DNA of 64,000 nt. Source: Trichomonas vaginalis G3. Lineage: Eukaryota > Parabasalia > Trichomonadida > Trichomonadidae. Within the stretch, counting starts at the first letter, position 1. Each line of letters opens with the position of its first letter. The stretch spans positions 22,601,585 through 22,665,584 of the forward strand of contig NC_067205.1 of NCBI RefSeq assembly GCF_026262505.1. Reading direction: 5' to 3'. The position numbers were made by a program, and so were the translations under genes. The notes below the pieces were generated by a model. That model had not been told where the DNA came from. It saw nothing but the letters and a program-made list of their open reading frames with translations, and did not search any database. Positions 21,210-30,510 of this stretch are shown piece after piece.

Positions 21210-21663
21210 AAAATGTAAGTGTTTAGTCTTAGTAAGTCTGTTGTGGTGCTGGGGCTGTCGGTTCTTCTGGCTTTGGAAGGCATTCAGGAAGAGGGACGTG
21301 AGACATTCGTTTGTGTCCTGTCGGAAGGAAGAACTTTTCCTGTTGTCGGGAAAAACTTTTCCTGTTGGAAGGAAAAATTTTTCCTGTTGGAAGGAAAAAC
21401 TTTTCCTGAAGTTCGACCAAAAAGTTCCCAATTTTCGAAAATTTGAATGGTTTACGGACGGACAACTGGAAGCGTTCTTCCTGTCGTCGGGAAAATTTTT
21501 TCCTGTCGGAAGGAAAATTTTTTCCTGTCGGAAGGAATTTTTTTTCCTGTCGGAAGGAAAATTTTTTCCTGTCGGAAGGAAGGACTCGGAATGCCAGAAG
21601 GATTTGACAAGGCAATTTACCTTATAGAGCTACCTGAGCCATCTGAAGTCAAGCTTGAAAAAT
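21199..21663. repeat. Palindrome-rich minisatellite flanked by 16-bp direct repeats
   Basis: About nine copies of a 22-23-bp unit containing TCCTGTCGGAAGGAAAA occur at 21,316-21,580, each partly self-complementary (GGAAAAA / TTTTTCC). The whole segment is bracketed by perfect copies of GTCAAGCTTGAAAAAT at 21,199-21,214 and 21,648-21,663. It could be a small insertion with a 16-bp target duplication or a locally expanded repeat. The open frames that cross it look like by-products. Confidence 0.6.
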
Positions 21664-22476
21664 AAATGGTTCATCTACTCTACTTGTTTGAAGTTGTCAA
21701 AATACTCTGTTATTTTTTCCTTTAACAATGGCAAATCTTCTTTGAATGTAAGTATTGTACAACCTTTAATATCATAGTGTGTTTAGGTAACGTATCTTGA
21801 ACTATTTGTTCACATCTTCATTCGGTGTCATTGAAATCGGTAAGTTTTCGCGATAGAACCAATTCTGTCAGATTTGTAAATCTTAGCAAGGTCGTAAAAG
21901 CTTTTGTTGTTTCTTCTGACTAAATGCAACATAACCATATCTTTATCTTCTTCATTTTCCATCTCTTCAGTATAAATCATATACTTATAGTTCTTTTCCT
22001 TCCTTTTGGTACCGAACGTGGTATTCTTTTCTGAATGCTTTTGTCTTTTGCTTCAAGCTTGTTCTCTAGCTCTTCACGTTCTTGTCTATGAATTTCATCT
22101 AACATCATGAAAATATAACAAGCGTAACGAGGTGAAGCCCACATTGCACAGCATTTACAAGAAGTCTATGTACATACCAGCCTCTCAAACCATTTAGCAA
22201 ATTTTTACGATTTTCGTAACGGAATCTCGACTCGCGGTTTTCCTCGGGTCGCAAACATATGAGGAAATTCTTCTAAAAGTTCTTTTGTCTGTTGGTTTTA
22301 AACCAATGATGTGCTTGCTTTAGAACGAAAGAGCATTCAAAATACTTTGCATTTGGTACATGTCATCTTTGACTGAACGAATGAGACGTAACTGTTTGTT
22401 ATACTGTATTGTACTCGTATTCTTCATTTATGGCTTCATGAACGATAGCAGTTGTTGTGTTCTCTGATGTTGACAT
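21664..22476 (-). pseudogene. Cassette gene 3 homologue (Polinton B)
   Basis: Starts MSTSENTTTAIVHEAINEEY like the A gene at 2236. The downstream part includes a charged helix (RQEREELENKLEAKDKS) and then MLHLVRRNNKSFYDLAKIYKS, a pattern reminiscent of C-terminal domains that accompany KilA-N/BRO proteins (weak). The leader directly upstream (22,490-22,555, minus strand) is the shared one. Broken. Confidence 0.5.
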
Positions 22477-22489
22477 ATCTGTCCTTACA

Positions 22490-22560
22490 TACAAAATAAA
22501 AAAAATAAATAAAAATAAAACTAACTTTATTTTTTCTATCTTAAGGAAATTCATGATTTT
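22490..22560 (-). promoter_or_regulatory. Shared cassette 5' leader (B copy, gene 3)
   Basis: The reverse complement reads TTCCTTAAGATAGAAAAAAT, then AAAGTTAGTTTTATTTTT and TTTTGTATGTAAG. It is nearly the same as the leader of a different gene (437) in Polinton A, showing that the leader has moved between genes. Confidence 0.55.
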
Positions 22561-22761
22561 CATGAGTTTTATGCAAGACCGAAAAAAGTCGGTCTTAGAG
22601 AAATTTCACTGTTTTCATAGAGTTTTGGCGACTAAGTTTTTTTTACCTACTCGCTGTTTCTTCACTGTTTTCGTACGGAATCTCTTCTCTCGGTTTTCGA
22701 GGGTAGCAATCTTATGCCATTTTACTCAGATTTTTGTGCTGAATTCAGCAAAATAATGTTT

Positions 22762-22795
22762 AGGTGAAGAGGTGCGATCTCACCTGTTTTCACCT
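22762..22795. repeat. 34-bp nested palindrome, copy c
   Basis: Core GGTGCGATCTCACC with outer AGGTGA / TCACCT arms. It is the inverted counterpart of copy d at 24,396-24,431, and together they bracket the B cassette genes 1 and 2. Confidence 0.7.
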
Positions 22796-22943
22796 GTTTT
22801 CTCACAAGCGTTTTACATGGTAAACGTTATTTTTACATTATGACACGAAGTGAAGAGTAACACTTCGTCAAAAAAATCCCTGAAAATCATATCTTACATA
22901 CAAAAAAATACAAAAAAATGACACTAACTTTATTTTCTGACTT

Positions 22944-23610
22944 TCACAAAAGACCAAAAATAAACGCTTTACATGTATTTTCAGCAACTTCGTCAAATAA
23001 TTTTATAGCTTTATCTATCTCATCTACTTCAAACGTTTCTTTACCTTTTATGGGAGCACCATACATTTTCTCAAACTTTTCAAGTAGTTCTGTTTCTGCA
23101 GCTCTCATATCATTAACTAACACAACCTTGACTCTATTGACTGTAGAGTCATATCTTAGAGTTATATTATATGTTCTTCCTATCTTATATCTTTGTGTTG
23201 AAGTCCTTCGGTTTCTGAACGATGTAAAGTAAGCCTTCACTGCAACGTTCCGTATCGAATGAACCATATGTTATGAAGTTATATCCAACAACTGGGTCTA
23301 ACCATAACAAAACTATTGGTATAAGACTTTTGTCTATAAGATATGCTCTTTTCCATGAAATGCTACTGATATCATAAGCTCAGGATTTCTTGTCAAAAAT
23401 TTCTGAGTAGAAAGCAATTCTAACCCAGTCCTGCGGTCTCTTTCCAGATGGAGATATAATGTCTGACAAAGAATATTTGTTGTATTTCTTTGAGTATCTT
23501 ACGTTTAAATCACCAATTCTAACCACTTTGGTGTCATTGTCTATCTTTCCAACTGTTTCAAACTCAATGTTTGACATATCTGTCTTTAAGTCAGCATAGT
23601 CGTTTCTCAT
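22944..23610 (-). pseudogene. KilA-N + GIY-YIG protein, B copy
   Basis: A close relative of 1536-2148, sharing EFETVGKIDNDTKVVRIGDL, the SLSDIISPSGK KilA-N core, and the GIY-YIG text RYKIGRTYNITLRYD and RAAETELLEKFEK. The two copies are far more alike than the rest of the two Polintons, which argues for recent exchange or transposition of the cassette. Broken. Confidence 0.7.
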
Positions 23611-24300
23611 ACCGTTCTATCTCTTTGACGGAGTAGTTATATTTCCTCATTGCTGCCTTACATTTTGAACATTGCGGGTTCATTTTTGCGTTATATTCTG
23701 AAACCTTACCTGCTAAAACAACTAAAGCGTCAATGGTTTCTTCATCTCAAAAGCTGCTGGTTTTATCTGTTTGTTCCATACCTTCCCTCTTCTATCTTTA
23801 TCTCTTATCTGCCATACACATTCAGCAACTAACGAAACAAAGTTGTCGTAGGTCTTAAATTCTTCAGATTTATTATGTCAGAAACATTCTTATATACCAT
23901 GTCGCAATCTTTGTCCATAACCTTATGGTTGCAATGAAATCCTAGAAACTCATAGTTATACCTTACGAATGAACTTCTTTATTTCTACTGAGTCAGTTGC
24001 TTTGACTTCAATTTCGTCAAATTCAGGAATGGTTAGTTTTTGTTGCTGAATTTCAGGCAATTTGGGTAAATGGTCGATGAGGTCCTGCATGTCATAAAGA
24101 TACTGTTCATTTGTTTCATCTTTCGCACTACAGTCTAAATTACATGTTAAAAGTTCTTGCTTTATCTTCTGGATTTCTGTTTCGAAAGTATATGAAGAAG
24201 GAATGAAGCTTTTTCATCTCTACTAACATTGACGTAGGATTCATGACTAACGAGTTGTGCTGTAGTTGTTTGAAGTGTTGTTTGCCGATTGTTGACATTT
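23590..24300 (-). pseudogene. Cassette gene 1 homologue (Polinton B)
   Basis: The minus strand shows the same text as 437-1378 (LVMNPTSMLVEM, DLSGFHCNHKVM-like, FKTYDNFVSLVAECVWQIRD) in changing frames. The gene keeps its place upstream of the KilA-N/GIY-YIG gene and after the shared leader at 24,305-24,350. Heavily broken. Confidence 0.6.
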
Positions 24301-24395
24301 TATTTTTTTATACAAAATAAAAAAAATAAAAAAAATAAACTAACTTTATTTTTTATTTCGGGAAAATTCATGAAAATTCAAGAGGTGAAAAAAAG

Positions 24396-24431
24396 AGGTG
24401 AAAAAACAGGTGAGATCGCACCACTTCACCT
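24396..24431. repeat. 36-bp nested palindrome, copy d
   Basis: Core GGTGAGATCGCACC, an exact inverse of the core of copy c. Outer arms AGGTGA / TCACCT. It lies upstream of the B copy of cassette gene 1. Confidence 0.7.
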
Positions 24432-24544
24432 AAACATTATTTTTGTCTGATTTACACTCATTACGATGAAAAGTCTTGACAAAACATTTACGTTCATGTT
24501 TGACAAAACATTTACGATGAAGAAGTCTTGACAAAACATTTACG

Positions 24545-24860
24545 ATGAAATCATGACACTTTTTTCATTAGATAACTGTTATTTTTTGACGAAGTGAAGA
24601 GTAACACTTCGTCAAAAAAAATCCCTGAAATCATATCTTACATACAAAATAAAAAAATAAAAATGACACTTTTTCATTAGATAACTGTTATTTTTTGACG
24701 AAGTAAGAGTAAACACTTCGTCAAAAATCCCTGAAATCATATCTTACATACAAAATAAAAAAATAAAATGACACTTTTTCATTAGATAACTGTTATTTTT
24801 TGACGAAGTGAAGAGTAACACTTCGTCAAAAAAATCCCTGAAATCATATCTTACATACAA
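24545..24860 (-). repeat. Three tandem units, each with hairpin, leader and 21-codon ORF
   Basis: Each unit of about 110-120 bp holds, on the minus strand, the TTTTGTATGTAAGA end of the shared leader, an ATG opening a 21-codon frame (MISGIFLTKCYSSLRQKITV and one more residue in the cleanest units), and a hairpin of about 14 bp (TTTGACGAAGTG / CACTTCGTCAAA) inside that frame. A related hairpin lies at 22,850-22,876. The tiny frame may be incidental to the hairpin. Confidence 0.6.
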
Positions 24861-24933
24861 AAAAATACAAAATAAAACTAACTTTATTTTTTCTATCTTA
24901 AGGAAATTCATGACAAATTCATGAGGTGAAATG

Positions 24934-24969
24934 AGGGTAGAAAAGAGGTTAGATCTAACCTTCTACCCT
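24934..24969. repeat. 36-bp nested palindrome, copy e (both arms changed)
   Basis: Core GGTTAGATCTAACC is a perfect 14-bp palindrome and the outer arms are AGGGTAGA / TCTACCCT. Relative to copies a-d both arms have changed together, so pairing is kept while the sequence differs. Confidence 0.75.
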
Positions 24970-25000
24970 AAATTATATTTTTGGGTCCTTTACACTCATT

Positions 25001-25088
25001 ACGAAGAAGTCTTGACAAAACATTTACGAAGAAGTCTTGACAAAACATTTACGAAGAAGTCTTGACAAAACATTTACGAAGAAGTCAT
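25001..25088. repeat. 25-bp direct repeats (iteron-like)
   Basis: ACGAAGAAGTCTTGACAAAA plus CATTT is repeated at 25,001, 25,026 and 25,051, with a partial fourth copy at 25,076. Looser versions lie at 24,470-24,560 beside palindrome d. Confidence 0.7.
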
Positions 25089-25100
25089 GACAAATTCATG

Positions 25101-25136
25101 AGGTTAGAAAACGTGTTAGATCTAACATGCTACCCT
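25101..25136. repeat. 36-bp nested palindrome, copy f
   Basis: Core GTTAGATCTAAC is a perfect 12-bp palindrome; outer arms AGGTTAG / CTACCCT pair except at one position. Confidence 0.65.
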
Positions 25137-25147
25137 AAAAGTATTTT

Positions 25148-26007
25148 TCAATACTTTTTCAGCACTTTTCCGTAGTTATATATGAAAGACAATTCGAGAT
25201 AAAAGTCATAGTACAATGGAATAATATGTTGCACACCATTTGTTGTGAACCAAACTTGAAAGTCAGAGAAACTGTTACTAGGTGGTTCGTAGAATTTAGA
25301 AGCAAAGTCATAAAAGTCCTTACCAATACATAGAAAACTATTGTTGCTTGAACTGAAACTTGCATGACACATAACATTTTGAGGGTCAAATACGTTTCTA
25401 TAAACTGTCAAATCTGCTGGTGGAAGTATAAATTGAAATGGACCATCTGGTGGTAATGGTTCGTTCTGGTTTAGTAACCGAAGAAATTGTGCCCAAGAAC
25501 GTTTGTCTACTTTCCAAAATAAAAACTCTGTATCTCTTGGAGGGTTAATTTCAATCTTTTGAAATGAAACGGTGGAGTTCATCTTGTCATATTCTAGTTT
25601 CAGATAGTATGTTCCATTTAGTAAAGAGTCGTATTTTTCTTGAAATTCCCAATAATATTTGTTCATTTGAGTTTGAAAGTCATTTAGAGTTTTCTCAAGA
25701 CTTTCGTCTGAACGAACTGTAAAGATCTCATTTCGTCGAATTTGTCTATTAGACCATCAGAACCTTTATACTGCCCATGAAAATATACTGCGAACATAAA
25801 TGCGTTAGTTCTATTTGAAAACAAAACTCTTCTAAATCCTATTGCCTTTGCATCTGAAGGACTTTGAAGCCAACGAATTGGATAGTCAAACCTGTATACT
25901 CGGGATGAAATTTCTTCATCTGAAATAGTCCTACCAGCATTTGTAAAGATATAGTCTAACGGTTTTGTATCTGCTACTTTTGTTCTTTGTTTTTCAACCT
26001 GAAGCAT
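25148..26007 (-). pseudogene. Structural protein paralogue 1 (Polinton B)
   Basis: Clearly related along its length to the plus-strand gene 31,896-32,744: shared blocks TKPLDYIFTNAGR / TKPLDELFTNVGQ, YRFDYPIRWLQSPSDAKAIGFRR, HASFSSSNNSFLCIGKDFY and FQVWFTTNGVQHIIPLYY. The protein is strand-rich with a Pro/Trp-rich centre, of unknown family. Two diverged copies in one element suggest a virion protein that has specialised. Broken. Confidence 0.55.
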
Positions 26008-26156
26008 TTAATATATGTAAAAATATATTGTTTTAAAATGGTATGCCATTTCATATTTCTCATCTAACAAACAAGTTTCCCAACGGTCTTCTCCAACAAA
26101 CTCAGCGTACATTTCAAATAAAATAAAAAAAATGTCACTTTTTTAAAAATAAATTT

Positions 26157-28302
26157 TTACTTCATGCAATGTTTTATTTCTGTGCCGTCTTCAAGTATGC
26201 CCCAGTACTTACGCTTGGAGAGGACATGAACTTCGGTGAAAATTTTGTCCAATTTGAATTGACCCATCTTTTCACCGACCATTCCCATTTCAATGAGTTT
26301 GTTGTATCCTTCTTCGTTCGTCATGAGTGCGTCAATGTTCTCATAGTAAACCTTCACTTTGGATTTGACTTCGGAGAAGAATTTGTTGTAGTTGTCAAGG
26401 ACTGCCTTTGCGAACTGAGGGTAAGACCAATGTTCGACAATAGGTTTTAATGTGGTTACTAAGCCACTTTGACCTTGAGTGAATTCGTACTTCAAAACAA
26501 AAGGAGAAAACCTTTCAACAAAGTTGTCGACCTTCTCATAATGTTTACTCTTCATCTCTTGAGGTTTCTTAATGGAATATCCCCATGTCGAATTCATAAG
26601 CAATTTGAGTGTCATTGCAAGTTTGGGGTTTGAAGCTTTCCTAATATCATACAGTTGTTGTATGACTTTTCCAACTGTATAGTTCCTTCCGGGAACTCAC
26701 CATCTTCGTTTTGGAATTCCAGTCGGAATATATTGGACAAACCTCATGTATGCAGCGTTAAGGTCGACATAGTATATCTTTTCGTTTGAGTCGAACTTGT
26801 CACAACCAATTGGTCCAGTTTGTGGAAATTCAAGTGAGTCTCTTATCTTCTGAGAAACTTCTCCTGTTATCTCATAAACATCGTCGAAGCAACCTGTTTC
26901 ATATAAAACCTTCTGACCTAACTCAGATGCTCTCCAATACAATTTGACGTCAATTGGATGTCTCAATGGAAGTTTGTTTATAGCATCTTGAAGTTCTTGC
27001 AACTCATTGGAAGTTCTTCTGGTTCAGGTTGGTATCCGAACAATCCAACTCCTTGTGGAATTGTGTACTTCTTTTGTACTAGAACTTTGTCTGGAACAAC
27101 TTTTGGTCTTGCTAACAGTGAAAAGTTTGTTTCGTCTTTTGGTACAAAAGTTTCTGTCAGCTTGTCATCTGGAATTGGTTCCAACAAACCTTTCTCGAAA
27201 AGAATGTTTACAGCTCTGACAATGTTGCACTTGCCTTTTCGAACAATGGGTTTGTAAGACTTTCGTTCAACATGAAGTGGTTGTGGACAATTACAATCTT
27301 CAACCATGGTAAATTGAACTCAACAACATAGTCGTCATGTGAAGAACCTTTAGCTGTAGGTATGTTGACTCGGATATTGACATTTGCCAACGGTGCAATT
27401 TTTGCCAATTGACCTCTGAGAATGTACCTTGTCTTCACACATGACTCAAGATACTTCATCTTCTCATCTGTAACAAGACCAGAGTTCCTGAGACATGTAG
27501 AATGCAAGGTTCATTGACAATTGTTTCAATTGAATTGTAAATTCCATACCTTGTCAAGTCAATGTCAGACTTATTTATGAAGGGGAAGTATCCAGCATGT
27601 TGTCTGACTGCTTGAGGGTTAGGTTGGTACCATTCGAACTTGACACTTGCAATTCCTTCAATTGCATTCAAAATGTCTGAGTCGGAGTCAACCATTGTTC
27701 TCTCTTTGTAGTCTTGAAAGCGTCAAGAAGTTTTGCAGCTGTTTGTTCATTGCCATTTGCATAGTAAATGTGACCATCCAAATCTGTTATGGTCAATCTG
27801 AGATTGTGTCCTTTCTTATTTCCGTCTTGTATGGCAGCAAGTACTCCCATGAAGCCTTCTTTGTTCTTTCCTTCGTCAAAGTTTACTGTAAAGGTTCGAC
27901 CAGATATAATTTGACTTCTAACTTCACGATACTTTTCATATGCATATCTTGTTCTTTCCATGGGAGCATGTGTGTCTTCACCTTTTCCTTTTTTCCTTCT
28001 CAAAGGATGCAATTGTTCGTCATGTTTCCAGTAGAATCTGGCAAAGCCGTCGTGTCCTTCAACTTGAGGTTCACTAACATCGAAAGGCATGTCCATAAGA
28101 CGTTCTTCTTCTAACCTCTCTAGTCTGTTTGGATAATTTGCACGTGCTGTTTCCAAATCCATTTCGTAGCGAAGACCAGACAATTTGTCATAGACTTTTA
28201 TGGGTCTTCCCTTCCTATATTTAAACTTCTTCGAAACTCTCCAACCATATCTTTGCAACTCTGCTTTTATTCTAGCAGATTTTCTATCCATTCTATATGG
28301 GG
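26157..28302 (-). pseudogene. Protein-primed type DNA polymerase B (Polinton B)
   Basis: Three family-B polymerase motifs occur in order on the minus strand: motif A YVDLNAAYMRF, motif B LKLLMNSTWGYSIKK, and a motif C position YYENIDALMTN, followed by KRKYWGIL near the end. The N-terminal region is basic (YRKGRPIKVYDKLSG). Polintons replicate with such protein-primed polymerases. It is next to two small genes and the integrase on the other strand. Broken in many places. Confidence 0.8.
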
Positions 28303-28335
28303 GCATTTTTATAAAAATAAAAAAATATTTTTTCT

Positions 28336-28920
28336 TTACTTTACATAACCGCCTGCTGCCATAAGTCTTTGACGCCAACCCATACCAGCTAATGAAGGTT
28401 GACTTGGTTTAGTTTCCAAACTAAACTTTGGTTTTGGTTTATCTTCAGTTTTTGGTTTTTCTTCTTCTATCGGTTTTTCGTCACTTTTCGGTTTCTCTGA
28501 CTTTACTTCACTTGCAGGAACAGTTGTGTCGTCAACATCTTCATAAATATCATATGCCATTTGTTTTTGTTTTCCTTTCAACTTTTTGTGTTTGTTGTAA
28601 AGTTTAGAATATTTCGACTCTAAGTCAATGAGATGTTCTATAATGAACTGTTGGTCAGTGAAGTAAACTTTTCCATCTGTTGTCTCGAAAGCTCCTTCAG
28701 ACTTCAATATTTTATTTGTGAGAGTCTGTTTCTTTTTTGAGATACTAGCCGTTCCATTTTTATGAAAAGTGACTTTGTAGTTAGGGTTTGTATTTCCAGA
28801 CCTGGCACTTTCTATTATTGAATTTTTCTCTTCATCTGTAAGTTCTTTGACAGGTTTTGACAATGGTTCTGAACTTTTTGTTTGTGGTGTCAAATCTACC
28901 GTTTCAACTTCTTCGGTCAT
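28336..28920 (-). CDS. Unknown 194-aa charged protein (Polinton B)
   Basis: A clean frame beginning MTEEVETVDLTPQTKSSEP, with a central segment (YKVTFHKNGTASISKKKQTL), a coiled helix (LESKYSKLYNKHKKLKGKQK), then a Lys/Glu/Pro-rich tail ending AGMGWRQRLMAAGGYVK. The tail with Gly and Arg at the end resembles precursor virion proteins that are cut by a viral protease, but no cleavage site was established. It lies directly upstream of the polymerase gene. Confidence 0.5.
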   Translation of the reverse strand: MTEEVETVDLTPQTKSSEPLSKPVKELTDEEKNSIIESARSGNTNPNYKVTFHKNGTASISKKKQTLTNKILKSEGAFETTDGKVYFTDQQFIIEHLIDLESKYSKLYNKHKKLKGKQKQMAYDIYEDVDDTTVPASEVKSEKPKSDEKPIEEEKPKTEDKPKPKFSLETKPSQPSLAGMGWRQRLMAAGGYVK

Positions 28921-28939
28921 TTCATCTCAGTAAAAAATT

Positions 28940-29092
28940 TTAGTTTGGTTTGTTTTCAACTGGTTGTTGTTGTTTTTTAAGTCGGTCTAAAACTTCCTGA
29001 GGTATAGGAAGAACTTGACAAACACGTGGTGTAACTGCTGGAAGCCGACAAATCCATCTTGAACCCATTTGTCTCAATGCTGTATTGTTCAT
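28940..29092 (-). CDS. Small 50-aa protein (Polinton B)
   Basis: A clean short frame (MNNTALRQMGSRWICRLPAV, later PIPQEVLDRLKKQQQP). The start ATG is followed by a compact basic segment with two Cys. No family recognised. A TTTCATCTCAGTAAAAAA-like spacer precedes both it (in sense) and its neighbours, which suggests a repeated leader. Confidence 0.45.
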   Translation of the reverse strand: MNNTALRQMGSRWICRLPAVTPRVCQVLPIPQEVLDRLKKQQQPVENKPN

Positions 29093-29111
29093 TTCATCTC
29101 AGTAAAAAACT

Positions 29112-29512
29112 TTACATTCCCCACGTTTGAGGCGGTTGAGGTTGGTTATTGTTTACCCATTGTTGTGCATGGTTATATCCTCTGTTAAAGAATCTTTCAC
29201 CTTGGTCCATATAGTGTCCTGCTTGGTTATAGTAGTTATTTGCTTTGTTATAATAGTTTCCTGCTTGTCTTCCTACATTGTCCATCCATCCTTGAACTTT
29301 TCCTCTTGTTTCAGGATTTGGAATAAGATTTGTTGCATCTCGTGCTACATCCCAACCTTTCTGTACAGTTTGTATAATAGGTTGTGCTTTCTTTTAAGTA
29401 TACCTAATGTACTCAAAATCTTCCTTCCAACTCCAAATACACCTCTGGCTATTGTTCCAACTGCGGGCAAAAATCTGGATGCAACTCCTGCTAATGCGCC
29501 AAATAAACCCAT
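29112..29512 (-). pseudogene. Amphipathic pVI-like protein (Polinton B, first copy)
   Basis: Starts MGLFGALAGVASRFLPAVGT, a hydrophobic amphipathic helix, then a basic stretch (VGRKILSTLGIL) and a Tyr/Asn/Gln-rich tail (NYYNKANNYYNQAGHYMDQ). The helix plus low-complexity tail is shared with 32,749-32,991 and with A at 9689-9963. A membrane-disrupting minor capsid role is inferred by analogy with adenovirus pVI. Broken. Confidence 0.45.
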
Positions 29513-29530
29513 TTCTTATAGGATAAAAAA

Positions 29531-30310
29531 TGACGAATCCAAACAAGGACCCCTATGTTTCTAAAGCGACAAAGAAAGCACTCATGGTAAAATCTTTAGT
29601 TCAACACCAAATGCTTGGTTTATGGATATCTTGGAAAACATTCCGAGGTATAGAGAAGATGGACCACCATACTGGCTAATATTTGTCGGTCAAAACACAA
29701 GATACTGTGAAGCCATACCATTACAGTCCAAAGCTATTTTAGATATCTTAGCAGCTTTGACAATATTCGTTGACAAATACCATCCAACAAAACTGACATC
29801 TGACTATGAAAGTTCTTTCAAATCAGATGATGTAAAAACTATCTGCGTTCAAAAAATGTAAACCAATATTTCATTGTCGACCAAAACCATTCTGCTCTTG
29901 GTGTCATTGACGGTTGTATAAAAATGTTAAGAGACTTAAACCAACCACAAGGTGGTGAAGCAAATGAAATGTCATATGACGACAAGTATAGACACTTCTC
30001 CATGGCAAAGATGAGACAAGTTTAAATATTTACAATAGCCGTAAACAAAAAGGTTTGGGAAACCTCCCCCGAAGAAATGAAAAACAACCCGACTTAGAGA
30101 AAGACTATATATTTAAAATTTAGTCAAAAGAGACAAACAAGAAAGAATGCCGGGCTTTCAAACTTCAGAAAGTGACAAAGTAAAAATAGAAATACTAAAC
30201 GCGACCCATATGAAAATACTATTGACTATGACAACAATGGGAACCCGACAGGTACTCACATTCGTGTTCGTAAAATAGAAGAAATATACAAGAAGATATA
30301 TAAGTTTTAG
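29531..30310 (+). pseudogene. Retroviral-type (DDE) integrase (Polinton B)
   Basis: Blocks visible: YWLIFVGQNTRYCEAIPL, then LTSDYESSF containing the second catalytic Asp, and QNHSALGVIDGCIKMLRDLN, the Polinton integrase pattern around the catalytic Glu region. A C-terminal part with repeated Lys/Arg and IEEIYKKIYKF-like text follows. These enzymes insert the element and leave a 5-6-bp duplication, consistent with the CATTT repeat at its ends. Broken. Confidence 0.75.
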
Positions 30311-30510
30311 GCAAACATGGCAAAATGTACACACTGCAAGCAGAAGATAAAACTACTATTGTCAGACCTCGTTTCAAACTTGTCAAAGTTCAAGGTGGTA
30401 TACTTTCAAAGACAGTTCTAACAAATATAAGACAACTCCTGACGAATATGCTAAGAAGTTGAAAATGACGACTAAGCATTTCTATACATGCGTAAACTGT
30501 CATGTAAGTG
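30310..30510 (+). pseudogene. Small Cys-containing protein remnant (Polinton B)
   Basis: Starts MAKCTHCKQKIKLLL (a CxxC pair) and later has HFYTCVNCH (a second CxxC), so a zinc ribbon of about 60 residues is likely. Small zinc-ribbon proteins beside the integrase are plausible transcription or replication factors; not assigned. Broken. Confidence 0.45.

Noticed and set aside
21219-21665. Several frames of 70-130 codons on both strands around 21,219-21,665
   Set aside because: They are translations of the short palindromic repeat in different phases, without a stable protein pattern.
24470-25090. A CRISPR-like array
   Set aside because: The 25-bp units are contiguous without spacers and lie in a eukaryotic element.
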